From Bradyrhizobium sp. NAS96.2 (GTDB lineage Bacteria > Pseudomonadota > Alphaproteobacteria > Rhizobiales > Xanthobacteraceae): DNA of 64,000 nucleotides. The stretch covers positions 1-64,000 of the forward strand of contig NZ_LGHK01000041.1 of assembly GCF_001908235.1 (NCBI RefSeq). Direction: 5' to 3'. The notes under the pieces were generated by a model. It was not told the DNA's origin and made no database searches. It was given only the letters and a program-made list of their open reading frames with translations. Every line of letters begins with the position of its first letter. The stretch's first letter is position 1. Positions 44,773 to 54,653 of this stretch are shown here, in pieces. A program made the translations under genes and the position numbers.

Positions 44773-45414
44773 TCAATATGTCGAGCAGATCGTCGGCATG
44801 GTTGCTAACGTCGGAGCGTAGAACACGCAACGCGACTGCCGCGGCCTTGTATAGGCGACGTCGCTGAGATTGATGCCGCTCTTGGCCATCACGTAGCCGA
44901 TCGCCGGAACGTATTTGTAGCTCACCTCGCTGAAGATCAGATAGGTATCCGCAACCAGCAGCGCCGGCGGAACGACGCTTGTCACGATGTCACCCTGACT
45001 GCGGCTCGAGGCCGTCACCGTGGCCTGCGTCGCGCCCGAGGCGATCGTCCCGGCCTTGCTCCACTGGATGTGCGCGATGTTCGAATTGTCGACGTAGATT
45101 TCCGACAGCGTGACCTTGGTCGGCGACGCATCGTAGGGCGTCATGATGCCGACGCTGGCGCTGAAGAAGTTCTGCAGGTCTGCATCCACCACCTGCGTCG
45201 CCTGCGAGGTCAGGTCTGACGCCGCGCGCGCCATCAACGTGACCTTGCGGTCGACCGCAACGCCGGATGAGAACTCGACTGTGCCGAAGAACATCACCAG
45301 CATCAGCGGCACGACGAAGGCGAACTCGACGGCGGCAAGGCCACGGCGGTCGAGCGCGAGCGCAGCAACGGAGCGCAGCAAGGCCGCGGGCAGGTTTTTC
45401 ACGACCTTGTTCAT
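44773..45414 (-). CDS. TadE-like pseudopilin
   Basis: The 213-residue product has a basic N-terminus and a TadE-type segment RRGLAAVEFAFVVPLMLVMF, where the Glu after a hydrophobic run is the prepilin feature; the rest is periplasmic and ends with cysteines (SRCVFYAPTLATMPTICSTY). It overlaps the next gene by four bases (ATGA). It is a minor pilin of the Tad pilus, made on the minus strand away from the main operon. Confidence 0.88.
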   Translation of the reverse strand: MNKVVKNLPAALLRSVAALALDRRGLAAVEFAFVVPLMLVMFFGTVEFSSGVAVDRKVTLMARAASDLTSQATQVVDADLQNFFSASVGIMTPYDASPTKVTLSEIYVDNSNIAHIQWSKAGTIASGATQATVTASSRSQGDIVTSVVPPALLVADTYLIFSEVSYKYVPAIGYVMAKSGINLSDVAYTRPRQSRCVFYAPTLATMPTICSTY

Positions 45415-45959
45415 GAGCACGTGGTCCCGGCGGTTCCGGACGGCTCGTTCTTGAACGTCGCAGTCGCGATCAGGAGCCGTTTGCCATTAGGCAGGTTCGA
45501 AGCGTTGAAGCCGAGCTGGGTGACAAACAGCTGCCATTGATAAAACAGCCGGACCACCACGACGTCGCCGTCCTTGCCGGGACACCACTTCACCTGGGTG
45601 GGATCGGTGATCGGCGTGATGTTGACGCTGCTGAAGCCCGTCGAAGACGGATAGCTGCGGACATCGACGTAGATGCCGTTGTTGCAGTCGAACAGTGTAG
45701 TGATCTTGTTACAGACGTAGGCCTTGAACTGCGCCTGGGTATAGCTCAAGCCCTGAGCTTGGCCGGTCATGATGAAGCGAGACGAATCCTGCGTCACCGT
45801 CTCGAGCACCTGGCTGGCGAAGAAGATCATCGCCACTTCGATGATCGCAAACAGCAATCCGAAGAACAGCGGCGCGATCATCGCGAATTCCACCACGGTT
45901 ACACCGCGGCGGTCTCGGCGAAAGCGACGGAGGAGGCGGGCGAAAGCGGTCAACGGCAT
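45411..45959 (-). CDS. TadE-like pseudopilin
   Basis: The 182-residue product has DRRGVTVVEFAMIAPLFFGL near residue 17, the same prepilin-type helix, followed by a periplasmic body with several cysteines (VCNKITTLFDCNNG, KWCPGKDG). It is the upstream gene of the pair. The start is at 45959 (MPLTAFARLL); a longer frame upstream is not supported. Confidence 0.88.
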   Translation of the reverse strand: MPLTAFARLLRRFRRDRRGVTVVEFAMIAPLFFGLLFAIIEVAMIFFASQVLETVTQDSSRFIMTGQAQGLSYTQAQFKAYVCNKITTLFDCNNGIYVDVRSYPSSTGFSSVNITPITDPTQVKWCPGKDGDVVVVRLFYQWQLFVTQLGFNASNLPNGKRLLIATATFKNEPSGTAGTTCS

Positions 45960-46122
45960 CAACGACCCCGGATCAACATGGCGGCAACAACTACCCAAGA
46001 GTCATTGTCGAAGTATTTCGCCGGATCGAGACAGAGCGACCCGATCCGTTAGATCTTCATTGACCATCCCGGGTGAACGGCCTGCGATCGGCCAAGGCTC
46101 CGGCGTGTGACGCGGACACGCG

Positions 46123-46629
46123 TCAGTTCTGCGGCTTCGCGGCTCCGCCCGAGCCGGTGGCCTGATTGTTGAGCGTACCGGCCTGTTCCATGGTCGCCCT
46201 GAAATAGGTGTCGCCATCGCCGAGGGTGATGCGGCGCTGACAGACCGGCATGCAGCTATAGGTCTCGCGATCGATGCCGCGGTAGACGGTGACAAGCTGG
46301 TCGGTCGGACCTTCGACCTGGATCTGGCGATCCACCAGCACCTGTCCGGTGCGGTCGAGTGCGATGAAATTGGTCGCGCCATAGCCCTTGCCGGTCACGA
46401 CGACGACCCCGCCGTTCTGCAGGGTGACGTCGGCGATCAAGGGATTGCCGACCACGATCGTGGCGATGCCGCCGGGCAGCTTGACGAGCTTGGCCTGATC
46501 GACATTGACCGCAATCCGATCCGGATCCGGCGCAGCCGTTGCGAGCGCGGGCCCCAGCAGCATGGCTGCGGCCAGCGAGATGAATCCAATGCGCGCGACG
46601 GCGCGAATGCGTTGGGACTGAAACGACAT
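46123..46629 (-). CDS. stand-alone pilus/secretin N-terminal-domain protein
   Basis: The 168-residue exported protein has a signal peptide (FISLAAAMLLGPALATA) and one domain like the N-terminal part of CpaC/RcpA: KLVKLPGGIATIVVGNPLIA, GKGYGATNFIALDRTGQVLV. No secretin domain follows. It may help assemble the CpaC secretin coded at 52408. It lies 164 bases from the TadE pair, on the same strand and probably in the same unit. Confidence 0.82.
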   Translation of the reverse strand: MSFQSQRIRAVARIGFISLAAAMLLGPALATAAPDPDRIAVNVDQAKLVKLPGGIATIVVGNPLIADVTLQNGGVVVVTGKGYGATNFIALDRTGQVLVDRQIQVEGPTDQLVTVYRGIDRETYSCMPVCQRRITLGDGDTYFRATMEQAGTLNNQATGSGGAAKPQN

Positions 46630-46932
46630 ACTCTACCCCGGGACGTTCACAAGCCGGCAAAGGCGATACGCAGCGGACCGGCGCCCGACGCAGGCAAATC
46701 TGACGGCAATTCATTTAAGAAGAGCAAAAATCGACCGCCGAATTGCGCGGATGTCGCGACTTCCCGAGCCGGCAAGCCTGATGTCCGCGACCTCGCCCGG
46801 GAATGCCCGGCCGTCGATGCCGTCGTCCTGTAGCAGCGGCGGCGCGTGATCGAATCGCACCTTCCGGGGTTATCCCAATCTTAAGAGTCTCCAAGCAGAG
46901 ACTGCGCCAGCCACAACCACAGGGCGCACCAC
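46630..46932. other. divergent 303-bp intergenic region
   Basis: It lies between the pilus-domain gene and the PAP2 gene. No promoter consensus, repeat or small gene is seen. Confidence 0.5.
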
Positions 46933-48000
46933 GTGTCGTCGATATCACGAATCGAAAAGCGCGCCGCCGGTTCCGGCGCCCGCGGCCTGATTGTCGACCC
47001 TGCTCGGATTCGTGACGCTTTGGCGCGCTGGTTGATGTTCAGCGACTTCGGCGACGCCGCGCAGCGCCACATGGCGATCGCGTGGTCCTGCATCGTCGCA
47101 TGCACCCTTGCCGACGTGGTCTGGCTGCCAAATTCAGGGCTTTCGTTCGCATCGTCGAACTGGATCACGATCCTGCAAGGCATGGCATATTGCGCGATCG
47201 CGGCCGCATTCATCGCCATTGCCTCCAATCGGCTCGGCGCCGACCAGCGACGTCCGGCCGTCCTGTTGCGGCGGGGCCTGTTCATGACCGAGTTGTTCTG
47301 GCGCGCGCTGCTGCCGATCAGCGCGCTGCTGACCGCGGGCAGCACGCTCAGCTACCTGATCGCAGCATCGAAGCTGCCGCTCAGAGACGACGTTCTGGCG
47401 GGCGTCGATCATCTGCTGGGGTTCGACTGGCCAACCTTCCTGGCCGCGACAAACTCGCATTCGTTCGTCGCGACGCTGCTGACGACGGCCTACCAGAGCA
47501 CCGGCCTGCTGTCGCAAGTGGTCCTTGGGTGGCTGATCCTGCAACGGCGTGGCGACAGGCTCGCGGAGTTCATCGCGGTCCTCAGTCTGAGCGCGGTCGC
47601 GCTGTGCATCGGCATGTGGCTGATCCTCGCCGCGGGCGCGTTCGCCTATTTCCACGCCGCCCCGCACAGCTACCAGCACTTTGCGGCGCTCGGCGACATG
47701 TGGGGGCGGACCTTCGCGATGTTGCGCGACGGATCGCTGTCGGTCGTCGACATGGCAAGGGTCGACGGCATCGTCAGCTTTCCCTCATTTCATACCATGC
47801 TCGGCGTCATGACGATCTATGCTGCGCGCGACACGCGCTGGCTTGTCGTTCCCGTGTTCATCGTGAACGCAACGATGATCGTCGCGACAATGCCAGTGGG
47901 AGGTCATCACCTCGCCGACGTTCTGGCCGGTGGCGGCCTGACCATTGCCGCCATCCTCATCGCTCGCCGCTCTGCGAGGCCGTCCGTCAGCAGGACTTAA
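46933..48000 (+). CDS. PAP2-superfamily membrane protein (inositolphosphotransferase-like)
   Basis: The 355-residue polytopic protein has about six helices and the C-terminal phosphatase-type signature: FPSFHTMLGVMTIYAARDTR and TMPVGGHHLADVLAGG, with the two histidines of PAP2 enzymes. It would act on a lipid phosphate at the membrane. It begins with a GTG at 46933. It is placed between the two Tad blocks, with no clear link to pili. Confidence 0.82.
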   Translation: MSSISRIEKRAAGSGARGLIVDPARIRDALARWLMFSDFGDAAQRHMAIAWSCIVACTLADVVWLPNSGLSFASSNWITILQGMAYCAIAAAFIAIASNRLGADQRRPAVLLRRGLFMTELFWRALLPISALLTAGSTLSYLIAASKLPLRDDVLAGVDHLLGFDWPTFLAATNSHSFVATLLTTAYQSTGLLSQVVLGWLILQRRGDRLAEFIAVLSLSAVALCIGMWLILAAGAFAYFHAAPHSYQHFAALGDMWGRTFAMLRDGSLSVVDMARVDGIVSFPSFHTMLGVMTIYAARDTRWLVVPVFIVNATMIVATMPVGGHHLADVLAGGGLTIAAILIARRSARPSVSRT

Positions 48001-48043
48001 TCCGCCGCAGCGCAACGATCCACGTCGTATGACTGCAACGGCT

Positions 48044-49489
48044 TCAACTGGCGGCGCGGACGTGAACGACCACGCGATCGTCGGCATAGAGGCGCTGCCA
48101 TCCTCCGATATGATCCAGCAATCTGGAAGCCGGCGTGTCCGGAGCGAGCATCACCGCATCGATATCATTGGTCTCGAGCAGGCTGAGGAAACCGTTGACG
48201 TCCTTGAGCTGAAGCGCGCGAGCCAAGCCCATCCCGAACGTTTCGCCGTAGAGCTCGGCGCGCCCGTCGATGAACACCGGCACCTGACGCCAGATCAGAT
48301 ATCCGCCGAACTGCAGATCGTTGAGCACCCGCTTGACGTTGCGCGCCTTCATCGCGTCAACCGCGGCAGCCGGCGAATAGATCGGCGGCGGCGATATGAC
48401 CTGACGCGCCGCAGCGACTGAGGTCCACGCGCAAAGTCCGGCGAGGAGGATTGTGGCCGGAACGGCCCTCGGGCGGACGGTGCAAGAGGCACGCAGCCGG
48501 AACTGGGTTGCGACCGGCGTGAGCACAGCGAGCGGCAGCAGCAGCGCGAACAGCTCGAGATTTCTGATGTGGGACAGGGCCATGTGCAGCAAGCCCAGCA
48601 CCAGGAGGATTCGCGGCAACGGCAACCTCGCCCCGTAATAGAGCGCAGCGCCGAGCAAGCCGAGGATGGACAGCGCGAACGGGTCGATCTCGCTGAACGT
48701 CGCCGGCCTCCATTCCTGGATGAGATGCAGCAATTCACCGAGGCCGAGAATCTTCAGCGAGGCGAGGATCGAGCCCCATCCATAGGGGGTCACGCAGCAC
48801 GCCGCCAGCGCGCCGATGCCGAAGGCGCCCCAGCGCAGCGCCAGCGCCCACCTTTGAGCCGGCAGGGCATTCCACAGCGCATCGAGGCCAAATGCACCGA
48901 CCAGCACCAGGCCGAACAGAAAGCCGCCATGCAGATTGGCCCACAGCGCGATCAGCGGCAGCAGCCAGAACGGGGGCGCCTCGCGGCGTTCGCTGGCGGT
49001 CATCAGGCCGTTCGCCCAGACCAGCATGATGGGCATCACCAGCACATGCGGACGGGCCAGCAGGTGCCCGCAGGTCAGGACCAGCGCCGCAAGGGCGATC
49101 AGGCCCGCATAGATCGCCGGCAGCGCGCGGCTGAGGATCGCGGTCAGCAGCGCGAAGCTGGCGGCGGCACAGGCCGCGGTCAGCGCCGCCGGGCCAGTCC
49201 ACCCGGCGAGGTCATAGGCCTTCGCGAACAGAACCTGCGCCAGCCAGGACGACGACACCCACGGCGCACCGGCCTTGGTGAACGAATAGATGTCGACCGA
49301 CGGCAGCGTGCGATGGTCGAGAATCCAGCGGCCGACGGCAATCTGCCAGTAGGTATCGGAATCGGCGAGCAGCCGGTCGCCGACGAACAGCAGCAGCGCA
49401 TAAACGCCGCACGCCATCCAGAACCAGGCCGGGACCTCGGCAAACACGGAGGCTCTCGCCCGCGAGAAAGTCGCCGTCTCAACGCTCAT
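48044..49489 (-). CDS. polytopic membrane protein, GT-C-like glycosyltransferase fold suspected
   Basis: The 481-residue protein has about ten hydrophobic helices and a C-terminal soluble part (DLQFGGYLIWRQVPVFIDGR). The early loop LLADSDTYWQIAVGRWILDH with an acidic pair after the first helix resembles lipid-linked-sugar glycosyltransferases of the GT-C type, but no exact family was recognised. It starts 24 bases from the fatty-acid-hydroxylase-like gene on the same strand. Confidence 0.72.
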   Translation of the reverse strand: MSVETATFSRARASVFAEVPAWFWMACGVYALLLFVGDRLLADSDTYWQIAVGRWILDHRTLPSVDIYSFTKAGAPWVSSSWLAQVLFAKAYDLAGWTGPAALTAACAAASFALLTAILSRALPAIYAGLIALAALVLTCGHLLARPHVLVMPIMLVWANGLMTASERREAPPFWLLPLIALWANLHGGFLFGLVLVGAFGLDALWNALPAQRWALALRWGAFGIGALAACCVTPYGWGSILASLKILGLGELLHLIQEWRPATFSEIDPFALSILGLLGAALYYGARLPLPRILLVLGLLHMALSHIRNLELFALLLPLAVLTPVATQFRLRASCTVRPRAVPATILLAGLCAWTSVAAARQVISPPPIYSPAAAVDAMKARNVKRVLNDLQFGGYLIWRQVPVFIDGRAELYGETFGMGLARALQLKDVNGFLSLLETNDIDAVMLAPDTPASRLLDHIGGWQRLYADDRVVVHVRAAS

Positions 49490-49513
49490 GATGGCACCCG
49501 GCGGCCACCGGCG

Positions 49514-50344
49514 TCACTGCCGGAACGGATAGGCCAGCTGTCCGCCGATCTCGGTCGGCACGCCCTGCTCGGCATCGACGCCGTAATCCTCCGGAAGCTT
49601 GGCTTCGGGCATGCGGAACGTTCCGAACAGAAGATCCCAGAGCGGGAAGGTGCCTGCGAAATTGGTGTCGCCGCCGTCCTCGAGCCCGGTGTGATGCCAG
49701 CGGTGAAACACCGGCGTCGCGATCACATATTTGAACGGGCCAAGCGTCCAGTTCAGGTTGGCGTGCACGAACGCCGAGTGGAACGTGGTGAACGGCCCGA
49801 CCCACAGCATGATGTTCGGCGAGATGCCGGCCATCAGCAGGATCACGTCGACGGTGATCGTGCCGATCAAAAGATTGACCGGATGGAAGCGTGCCGCCGA
49901 GATCCATTCAAGATCCTCGGAGGAGTGATGAATGGCGTGGTACTTCCAGAAGTCGCCGCGGTGGAACATTCGATGCAGCCAGTACAGCATGAAATCGGAG
50001 CCGACGAGGAAGATGATGGACTGCAGCCAGAGCGGAAGCTGCGCCAGCGGGCCGTGCCCGTTTTCGTAGAACGCGATCAGATCGTCGGCGCCGTGAACGT
50101 TGAACACCACGGCCGCGCCCACCACCAGGAGCCCGATGCGCAGCACGCGGGCGAACACCGGCACGAAGAACCAGTAACAGATGTCGGTGACCAGCTCGCG
50201 CTTCTGCCACCACGGCTTGCCGGGATTGCAGGCCCAGAAATGGGTGAGCACCGTGAAGAACAGCGCCAGTGCGATCGTGATCGGCACCACCTTCATCATC
50301 GTCTGGCCGATCATCTCGATGATTTCAAAGGGAAGGCTGGGCAT
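49514..50344 (-). CDS. fatty acid hydroxylase / sterol desaturase family protein
   Basis: The 276-residue di-iron membrane enzyme has the histidine clusters WLHRMFHRGDFWKYHAIHHS (about residues 122-141) and FHRWHHTGLEDGG (about 218-230), the hallmark of the family that hydroxylates lipids or carotenoids. The ATG at 50344 has GAGG upstream. It may act on a lipid together with the neighbouring polytopic and PAP2 genes. Confidence 0.88.
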   Translation of the reverse strand: MPSLPFEIIEMIGQTMMKVVPITIALALFFTVLTHFWACNPGKPWWQKRELVTDICYWFFVPVFARVLRIGLLVVGAAVVFNVHGADDLIAFYENGHGPLAQLPLWLQSIIFLVGSDFMLYWLHRMFHRGDFWKYHAIHHSSEDLEWISAARFHPVNLLIGTITVDVILLMAGISPNIMLWVGPFTTFHSAFVHANLNWTLGPFKYVIATPVFHRWHHTGLEDGGDTNFAGTFPLWDLLFGTFRMPEAKLPEDYGVDAEQGVPTEIGGQLAYPFRQ

Positions 50345-50622
50345 GACGGCCTCATTTGACGGAAGCCCCATGGGTACAGATGTGCACTTAAGGAGCCGTG
50401 AACAGGTGCGCGCAGCGATCCTCAGCAACAATCCGCAATTTGAGCGGACCGCTTAATCCCAAATTTACTGTGCGCAACAAGTGCGGGTTCCCGCTGTGTT
50501 TGTGCGATCAAATTAACTGCACCGAAATTGTCGAACCGTAGGGTGCCGCAATGGTCACGGTGCTGAGAACGCCGGCGAGACCAAACCTAGTTCGACCAGC
50601 CACGTGTACACAGGAGTTACTT

Positions 50623-50787
50623 ATGAAGAACCTCGTTTCGCGCTTCGTGAAGGATGAGTCGGGCGCGACCGCCATCGAATACGGCCTGATCGCCACCGGT
50701 ATCGCCATCGCGATCATCGCTGCTGTCAACGGCGTCGGCACCAAGCTCTCGGGCACCTTCAGCACGATCGCCGGTTCGCTGAAGTAA
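50623..50787 (+). CDS. flp: Flp-type major pilin
   Basis: The 54-residue prepilin MKNLVSRFVKDESGATAIEY has the cleavage motif G/ATAIEY and one hydrophobic helix (GLIATGIAIAIIAAVNGVGT). It is processed by CpaA and polymerised by CpaF/TadBC into the pilus. AGGAG six bases upstream fixes the start. It stands alone with its own terminator, as pilin genes often do, because more pilin than machinery is needed. Confidence 0.95.
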   Translation: MKNLVSRFVKDESGATAIEYGLIATGIAIAIIAAVNGVGTKLSGTFSTIAGSLK

Positions 50788-50810
50788 GCCGGTTCCGACG
50801 GACTCGCATC

Positions 50811-50840
50811 AAAGGTCCCGGCAAACCCGGGACCTTTGCT
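50811..50840 (+). terminator. terminator of flp
   Basis: Stem AAAGGTCCCGG / CCGGGACCTTT (50811-50821, 50827-50837), 23 bases after the pilin stop; a short T run is included in the 3' arm. Confidence 0.75.
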
Positions 50841-50958
50841 ATTTGTCGGGGGCTGCCCGGCGGCCTCCGTCGAGGCGCCGGCAGTCCTTTCCCGATTGTT
50901 CACCATTGGCCGCTAGCGTCGGGTCTCGACCGCAGCACCAGCTTGACGGCATGAATCC

Positions 50959-51483
50959 ATGATCCTCGACATCGCACGCTTGATGCTGTTTCCGGCCCTG
51001 ATGGCCTTTGCGGCGGCGAGCGATCTGTTGACCATGACGATCCCGAACCGGATCTCGCTGGCGCTGGTGGCCGGCTTCTTCGTCCTCGCGCCGCTGACCG
51101 GGATGGGCGTGCACGACATCCTCAGCCATGCCGGCGCGGGCGCGCTGGTTCTGGTGGTGGCATTCGGCATGTTCGCGATGGGCTGGGTTGGCGGCGGAGA
51201 CGCCAAGGTCGCGGCTGCGGCCGGCCTGTGGTTCGGATTCGAGCATCTGCTCCCCTATCTGGTCTTTGCCTCGCTGTTCGGCGGCGCGCTGACCGTGCTG
51301 CTGCTGCAGCTCCGGCAATGGCCCCTGCCCTACCCGCTCGCGTCCCAGGCCTGGCTCAGCCGCCTGCACGACAAGCAGACCGGCATCCCCTACGGCATCG
51401 CGCTCGCCCTCGGCGCACTGCTGATCTATCCGGAGACGGACTGGATCAAGACGATCGATCTCGCGCACTTCGCCTTGCGCTGA
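50959..51483 (+). CDS. cpaA: prepilin peptidase CpaA (A24 family)
   Basis: The 174-residue membrane aspartyl protease cleaves and methylates Flp prepilin. The two catalytic Asp are in AAASDLLTMTIPN (near residue 20) and WVGGGDAKVAAAAGL (near 77). About six helices. It starts the Tad machinery, 172 bases after flp. Confidence 0.93.
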   Translation: MILDIARLMLFPALMAFAAASDLLTMTIPNRISLALVAGFFVLAPLTGMGVHDILSHAGAGALVLVVAFGMFAMGWVGGGDAKVAAAAGLWFGFEHLLPYLVFASLFGGALTVLLLQLRQWPLPYPLASQAWLSRLHDKQTGIPYGIALALGALLIYPETDWIKTIDLAHFALR

Positions 51484-51610
51484 GAAAGCAGCGGTAACCG
51501 CCCGTTAAGGCGATTTAGATACGCCTCATTAACCATGCTTTGACGAATAGCTGGTCAACTCCCATCACGGCGGCGGCAGCGTCGCGGCGTCATGTGGAAA
51601 GTGAAGCGTA

Positions 51611-52405
51611 ATGGATAAGGCCCGCATTCTGGTCCTGGCAATTGCAGGCTGCGCCGGCCTAGCGGCGCTCTATTTGGCAAGCGGAAGCGACGACAAGCCG
51701 GCGCCGCCTCCGCCGGTCGCTCAGCTGCCCACCGTCGACATCCTGGTCGCGAAAACCGACATCGGCCTCGGCCAGGCCGTGAAGCCTGAAGATTTGCAGT
51801 GGCAGACCTGGCCGGCGGCAACCGCCAGCGCCAGCTTCATGCGCAGGGACAGCAACGCCGAAGCGATCAAGGACGTCACCGGTTCGATCGCGCGCGCGCC
51901 GTTCATCCAGGGCGAGCCGATTCGCGAGCAGAAGCTCGTCAAGGCCGACGGAAGCGGCTTCATGGCCGCGATCCTGCCGACCGGCATGCGGGCGGTATCG
52001 ACCGAAATCTCGCCCGAGACCGGCGCCGGCGGCTTCATCCTGCCGAATGACCGGGTCGACGTCCTGCTGTCGAAGCGCGACAAGAATCCGGACCGCAACG
52101 GCGCCGACATCGTCAATTCCGAGGTGATCCTGACCAATATCCGCGTGCTTGCGATCGACCAGGCGCCAAAGGAGAAGGACGGCACCAACGCACTGATCGG
52201 CAAGACGGTGACGCTGGAGCTGAAGCCCGAACAGACCGAAACGCTGGCGCGCGCGCGCCAGAGCGGCGTCCTGTCGCTGGCGCTCCGCAGCATCGCCGAC
52301 AACAACGCGCCCGAAACCAAGACCGACGACAACCACTCGAGGCGCGGTGAGACGATCAACGTCATCCGCTTCGGCGTTGCCAACCAGGCAACGATGCAGA
52401 AGTGA
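51611..52405 (+). CDS. cpaB: Flp pilus assembly protein CpaB
   Basis: The 264-residue periplasmic protein has an N-terminal membrane anchor (MDKARILVLAIAGCAGLAAL) and a SAF domain, VDILVAKTDIGLGQAVKPED, then IRVLAIDQAP, and ETINVIRFGV at the end. It helps the CpaC secretin. It is followed by cpaC after two bases or with overlap. Confidence 0.92.
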   Translation: MDKARILVLAIAGCAGLAALYLASGSDDKPAPPPPVAQLPTVDILVAKTDIGLGQAVKPEDLQWQTWPAATASASFMRRDSNAEAIKDVTGSIARAPFIQGEPIREQKLVKADGSGFMAAILPTGMRAVSTEISPETGAGGFILPNDRVDVLLSKRDKNPDRNGADIVNSEVILTNIRVLAIDQAPKEKDGTNALIGKTVTLELKPEQTETLARARQSGVLSLALRSIADNNAPETKTDDNHSRRGETINVIRFGVANQATMQK

Positions 52406-52407
52406 CC

Positions 52408-53892
52408 ATGAGGACACACGTGATGAAGGGCGGGGCAACTCAACGGACGATGCGGGCCTTCATGGTCCGCGCATTGTCGTTCTCGGCCGTCACGGCGCTC
52501 TCGCTGAACCCGGCGCTGACGCCGGTGGTGGCGAGCGATTACCGCGCCGCGCCTGCTCCTGCCGCATCGGCGGACGGCGGCCAGATGAACGCCCGTTTCC
52601 TCTCGCTCGGCGTCGGCAAATCGATCGTGATCGACCTGCCCAGGGACATCAAGGACGTGCTGGTGGCCGATCCCAAGATCGCCAATGCCGTGGTCCGCTC
52701 GGCGCAGCGCGCCTACATCATCGGCGCGACGGTCGGCCAGACCAACATCGTATTCTTCGATGCCGCCGGACAGCAGATCGCGGCCTATGACATCGCCGTC
52801 AAGCGCGACCTCAACGGCGTACGTCAGGCGCTGCGCGCGGCGCTGCCGAATTCCGATATCCAGATCGAGGGCGTCGGCGACGGCGTGATGCTGACCGGCA
52901 GCGCGGCGAGCCCGATCGATGCGCAGCAGGCCGGCGAGATCGCCACCCGGCTGGTCGGCGGCCCCGACAAGGTCGTGAACTCCATCGCGGTACGCGGCCG
53001 CGACCAGGTGATGCTGAAAGTCACGGTTGCCGAAGTCTCGCGCAGCCTGATCAAGCAGCTCGGCATCGACCTCACCGCGAACCTCAACTACGGCACGACC
53101 GTGGTGAAATTCGCCAACAGCAACCCGTTCACCGCGAACAGCGGCCCGCTGGTGTCGGGCAACAATCTCACGACGCAGTTCGGATCATCCGTGACGGCGA
53201 CGCTCCGCGCCATGGAGAGCGCCGGCGTGGTGCGGACGCTCGCTGAACCGAACCTGACCGCGATATCGGGCGAATCGGCGACCTTCATCTCGGGCGGCGA
53301 GTTTCCAATTCCGACCGGCGTGACCTGTCAGACTTCGTCGACCGGCACGATCGGGAATTGCGTCCAGACCGTCAGCTTCAAGAAATTCGGCATTTCGCTC
53401 AACTTCACGCCGGTGGTGCTGACCGAAGGACGGATCAGCCTGCGCGTCATGACCGAAGTGTCGGAAGTCTCGACCGAGAACGCACTGACGGGCGGCGCGG
53501 GTGGAACGACGATCCCCTCGATCAAGACCCGCCGCGCCGAGACCACGCTGGAGATTCCCTCGGGCGGCTCGATGGCCATGGCCGGCCTGATCCAGGACCA
53601 GACCAAGCAGGCGATCAACGGCCTCCCCGGGCTGGCGTCGCTGCCGGTGCTCGGCACGCTGTTCCGCAGCCGCGACTTCGTCAACAACCAGACCGAACTG
53701 ATGGTCCTGGTGACGCCCTATGTCGTCCGCGCGGTCGCCCAGAAGGACCTGTCGCGTCCGGATGACGGCTTCGCCAACGCATCCGATCCGCAGGCCGACC
53801 TGCTGGGCAGCCTCAATCGCATCTACGGCGTACCTGGCCGCACCGAGCCGGCGCGGAATTACCGCGGCACCTACGGCTTCATTACCGACTGA
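52408..53892 (+). CDS. cpaC: outer-membrane secretin CpaC/RcpA
   Basis: The 494-residue product forms the Tad pilus outer-membrane ring. It has a signal peptide, the pilus N-domain (FLSLGVGKSIVIDLPRDIKD), a BON-like region and the secretin domain with GEFPIPTGV, VVLTEGRISLRV and TELMVLVTPYVV. Possible starts are GTG 52402, ATG 52408 and ATG 52423; the last has GAGGA about nine bases upstream. Confidence 0.94.
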   Translation: MRTHVMKGGATQRTMRAFMVRALSFSAVTALSLNPALTPVVASDYRAAPAPAASADGGQMNARFLSLGVGKSIVIDLPRDIKDVLVADPKIANAVVRSAQRAYIIGATVGQTNIVFFDAAGQQIAAYDIAVKRDLNGVRQALRAALPNSDIQIEGVGDGVMLTGSAASPIDAQQAGEIATRLVGGPDKVVNSIAVRGRDQVMLKVTVAEVSRSLIKQLGIDLTANLNYGTTVVKFANSNPFTANSGPLVSGNNLTTQFGSSVTATLRAMESAGVVRTLAEPNLTAISGESATFISGGEFPIPTGVTCQTSSTGTIGNCVQTVSFKKFGISLNFTPVVLTEGRISLRVMTEVSEVSTENALTGGAGGTTIPSIKTRRAETTLEIPSGGSMAMAGLIQDQTKQAINGLPGLASLPVLGTLFRSRDFVNNQTELMVLVTPYVVRAVAQKDLSRPDDGFANASDPQADLLGSLNRIYGVPGRTEPARNYRGTYGFITD

Positions 53893-53900
53893 GGCGGACG

Positions 53901-54653
53901 ATGACACAGACCACACCCAGACCATCCGCCGATCGCAAGCGCGCCGTCAGTCTCGCCGGTGCGCTCGTCGGCCTAGCCATGACGCTCGGCGCCTGTCAGC
54001 ACGCCGCCGACAACAGTTTCGCGATGGTGGATTCACCGGCCGACTATCGCCTGCGTCACCCGATCGCCGTCACCGAGTCCGACCGCTCGATCGTGGTCTT
54101 CGTCGGCCGCAGCCGCGGCGGCCTGACCGCGGAGCAGCGCGCCGAGGTGATGGGAATGGCGCAGGACTGGATGCGCGAAGGCACCGGCGCCGTCACCATC
54201 GACGTTCCCGTCGACACGCCGAACGCCCGGCCCGCGCAGGAATCGTTGCGCGAGATTCAGGCCACCTTCGCCGCGGCCGGCGTGCCGCCGCGCGGGATCC
54301 TTGTTCGCAAGTATCATCCCGAGAATCCGCGCCTGATGCCTGCGATCCGCGTGAATTATCCCAAGATGAAGGCGGAGGCCGGGCCGTGCGGCCTTTGGCC
54401 GGAGGATCTCGGCCCGTCGATGCACAACGGGTCCTACATCCAGAACAAGCAGTACTACAATTTCGGCTGCGCCAATCAGCGCAACCTTGCCGCCATGGTC
54501 GAAGACCCGACTGACCTCGTGCAGCCGCGCGCGGAGACCCCTGCCTACACGTCGCGCCGCAACATCGCCTTCGACAAGTATCGCAAGGGCACCACCACTG
54601 CCACGACCTATCCCGAGGCCGACAGGGCCAAGCTAAGCGACACAGGAAAATGA
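53901..54653 (+). CDS. cpaD: pilus assembly lipoprotein CpaD
   Basis: The 250-residue product has a lipoprotein signal (LAMTLGAC, lipobox Cys near residue 33) and the CpaD features DYRLRHPIAVTESDRSIVVF and PSMHNGSYIQNKQYYNFGCA. It overlaps the cpaE start by four bases (ATGA). Confidence 0.93.
   Translation: MTQTTPRPSADRKRAVSLAGALVGLAMTLGACQHAADNSFAMVDSPADYRLRHPIAVTESDRSIVVFVGRSRGGLTAEQRAEVMGMAQDWMREGTGAVTIDVPVDTPNARPAQESLREIQATFAAAGVPPRGILVRKYHPENPRLMPAIRVNYPKMKAEAGPCGLWPEDLGPSMHNGSYIQNKQYYNFGCANQRNLAAMVEDPTDLVQPRAETPAYTSRRNIAFDKYRKGTTTATTYPEADRAKLSDTGK

Noticed and set aside
48569..50359. A 596-codon plus-strand frame, Gln/Arg/Glu-rich
   Set aside because: Antisense to the polytopic membrane and fatty-acid-hydroxylase genes; its composition is that of reversed hydrophobic coding DNA.
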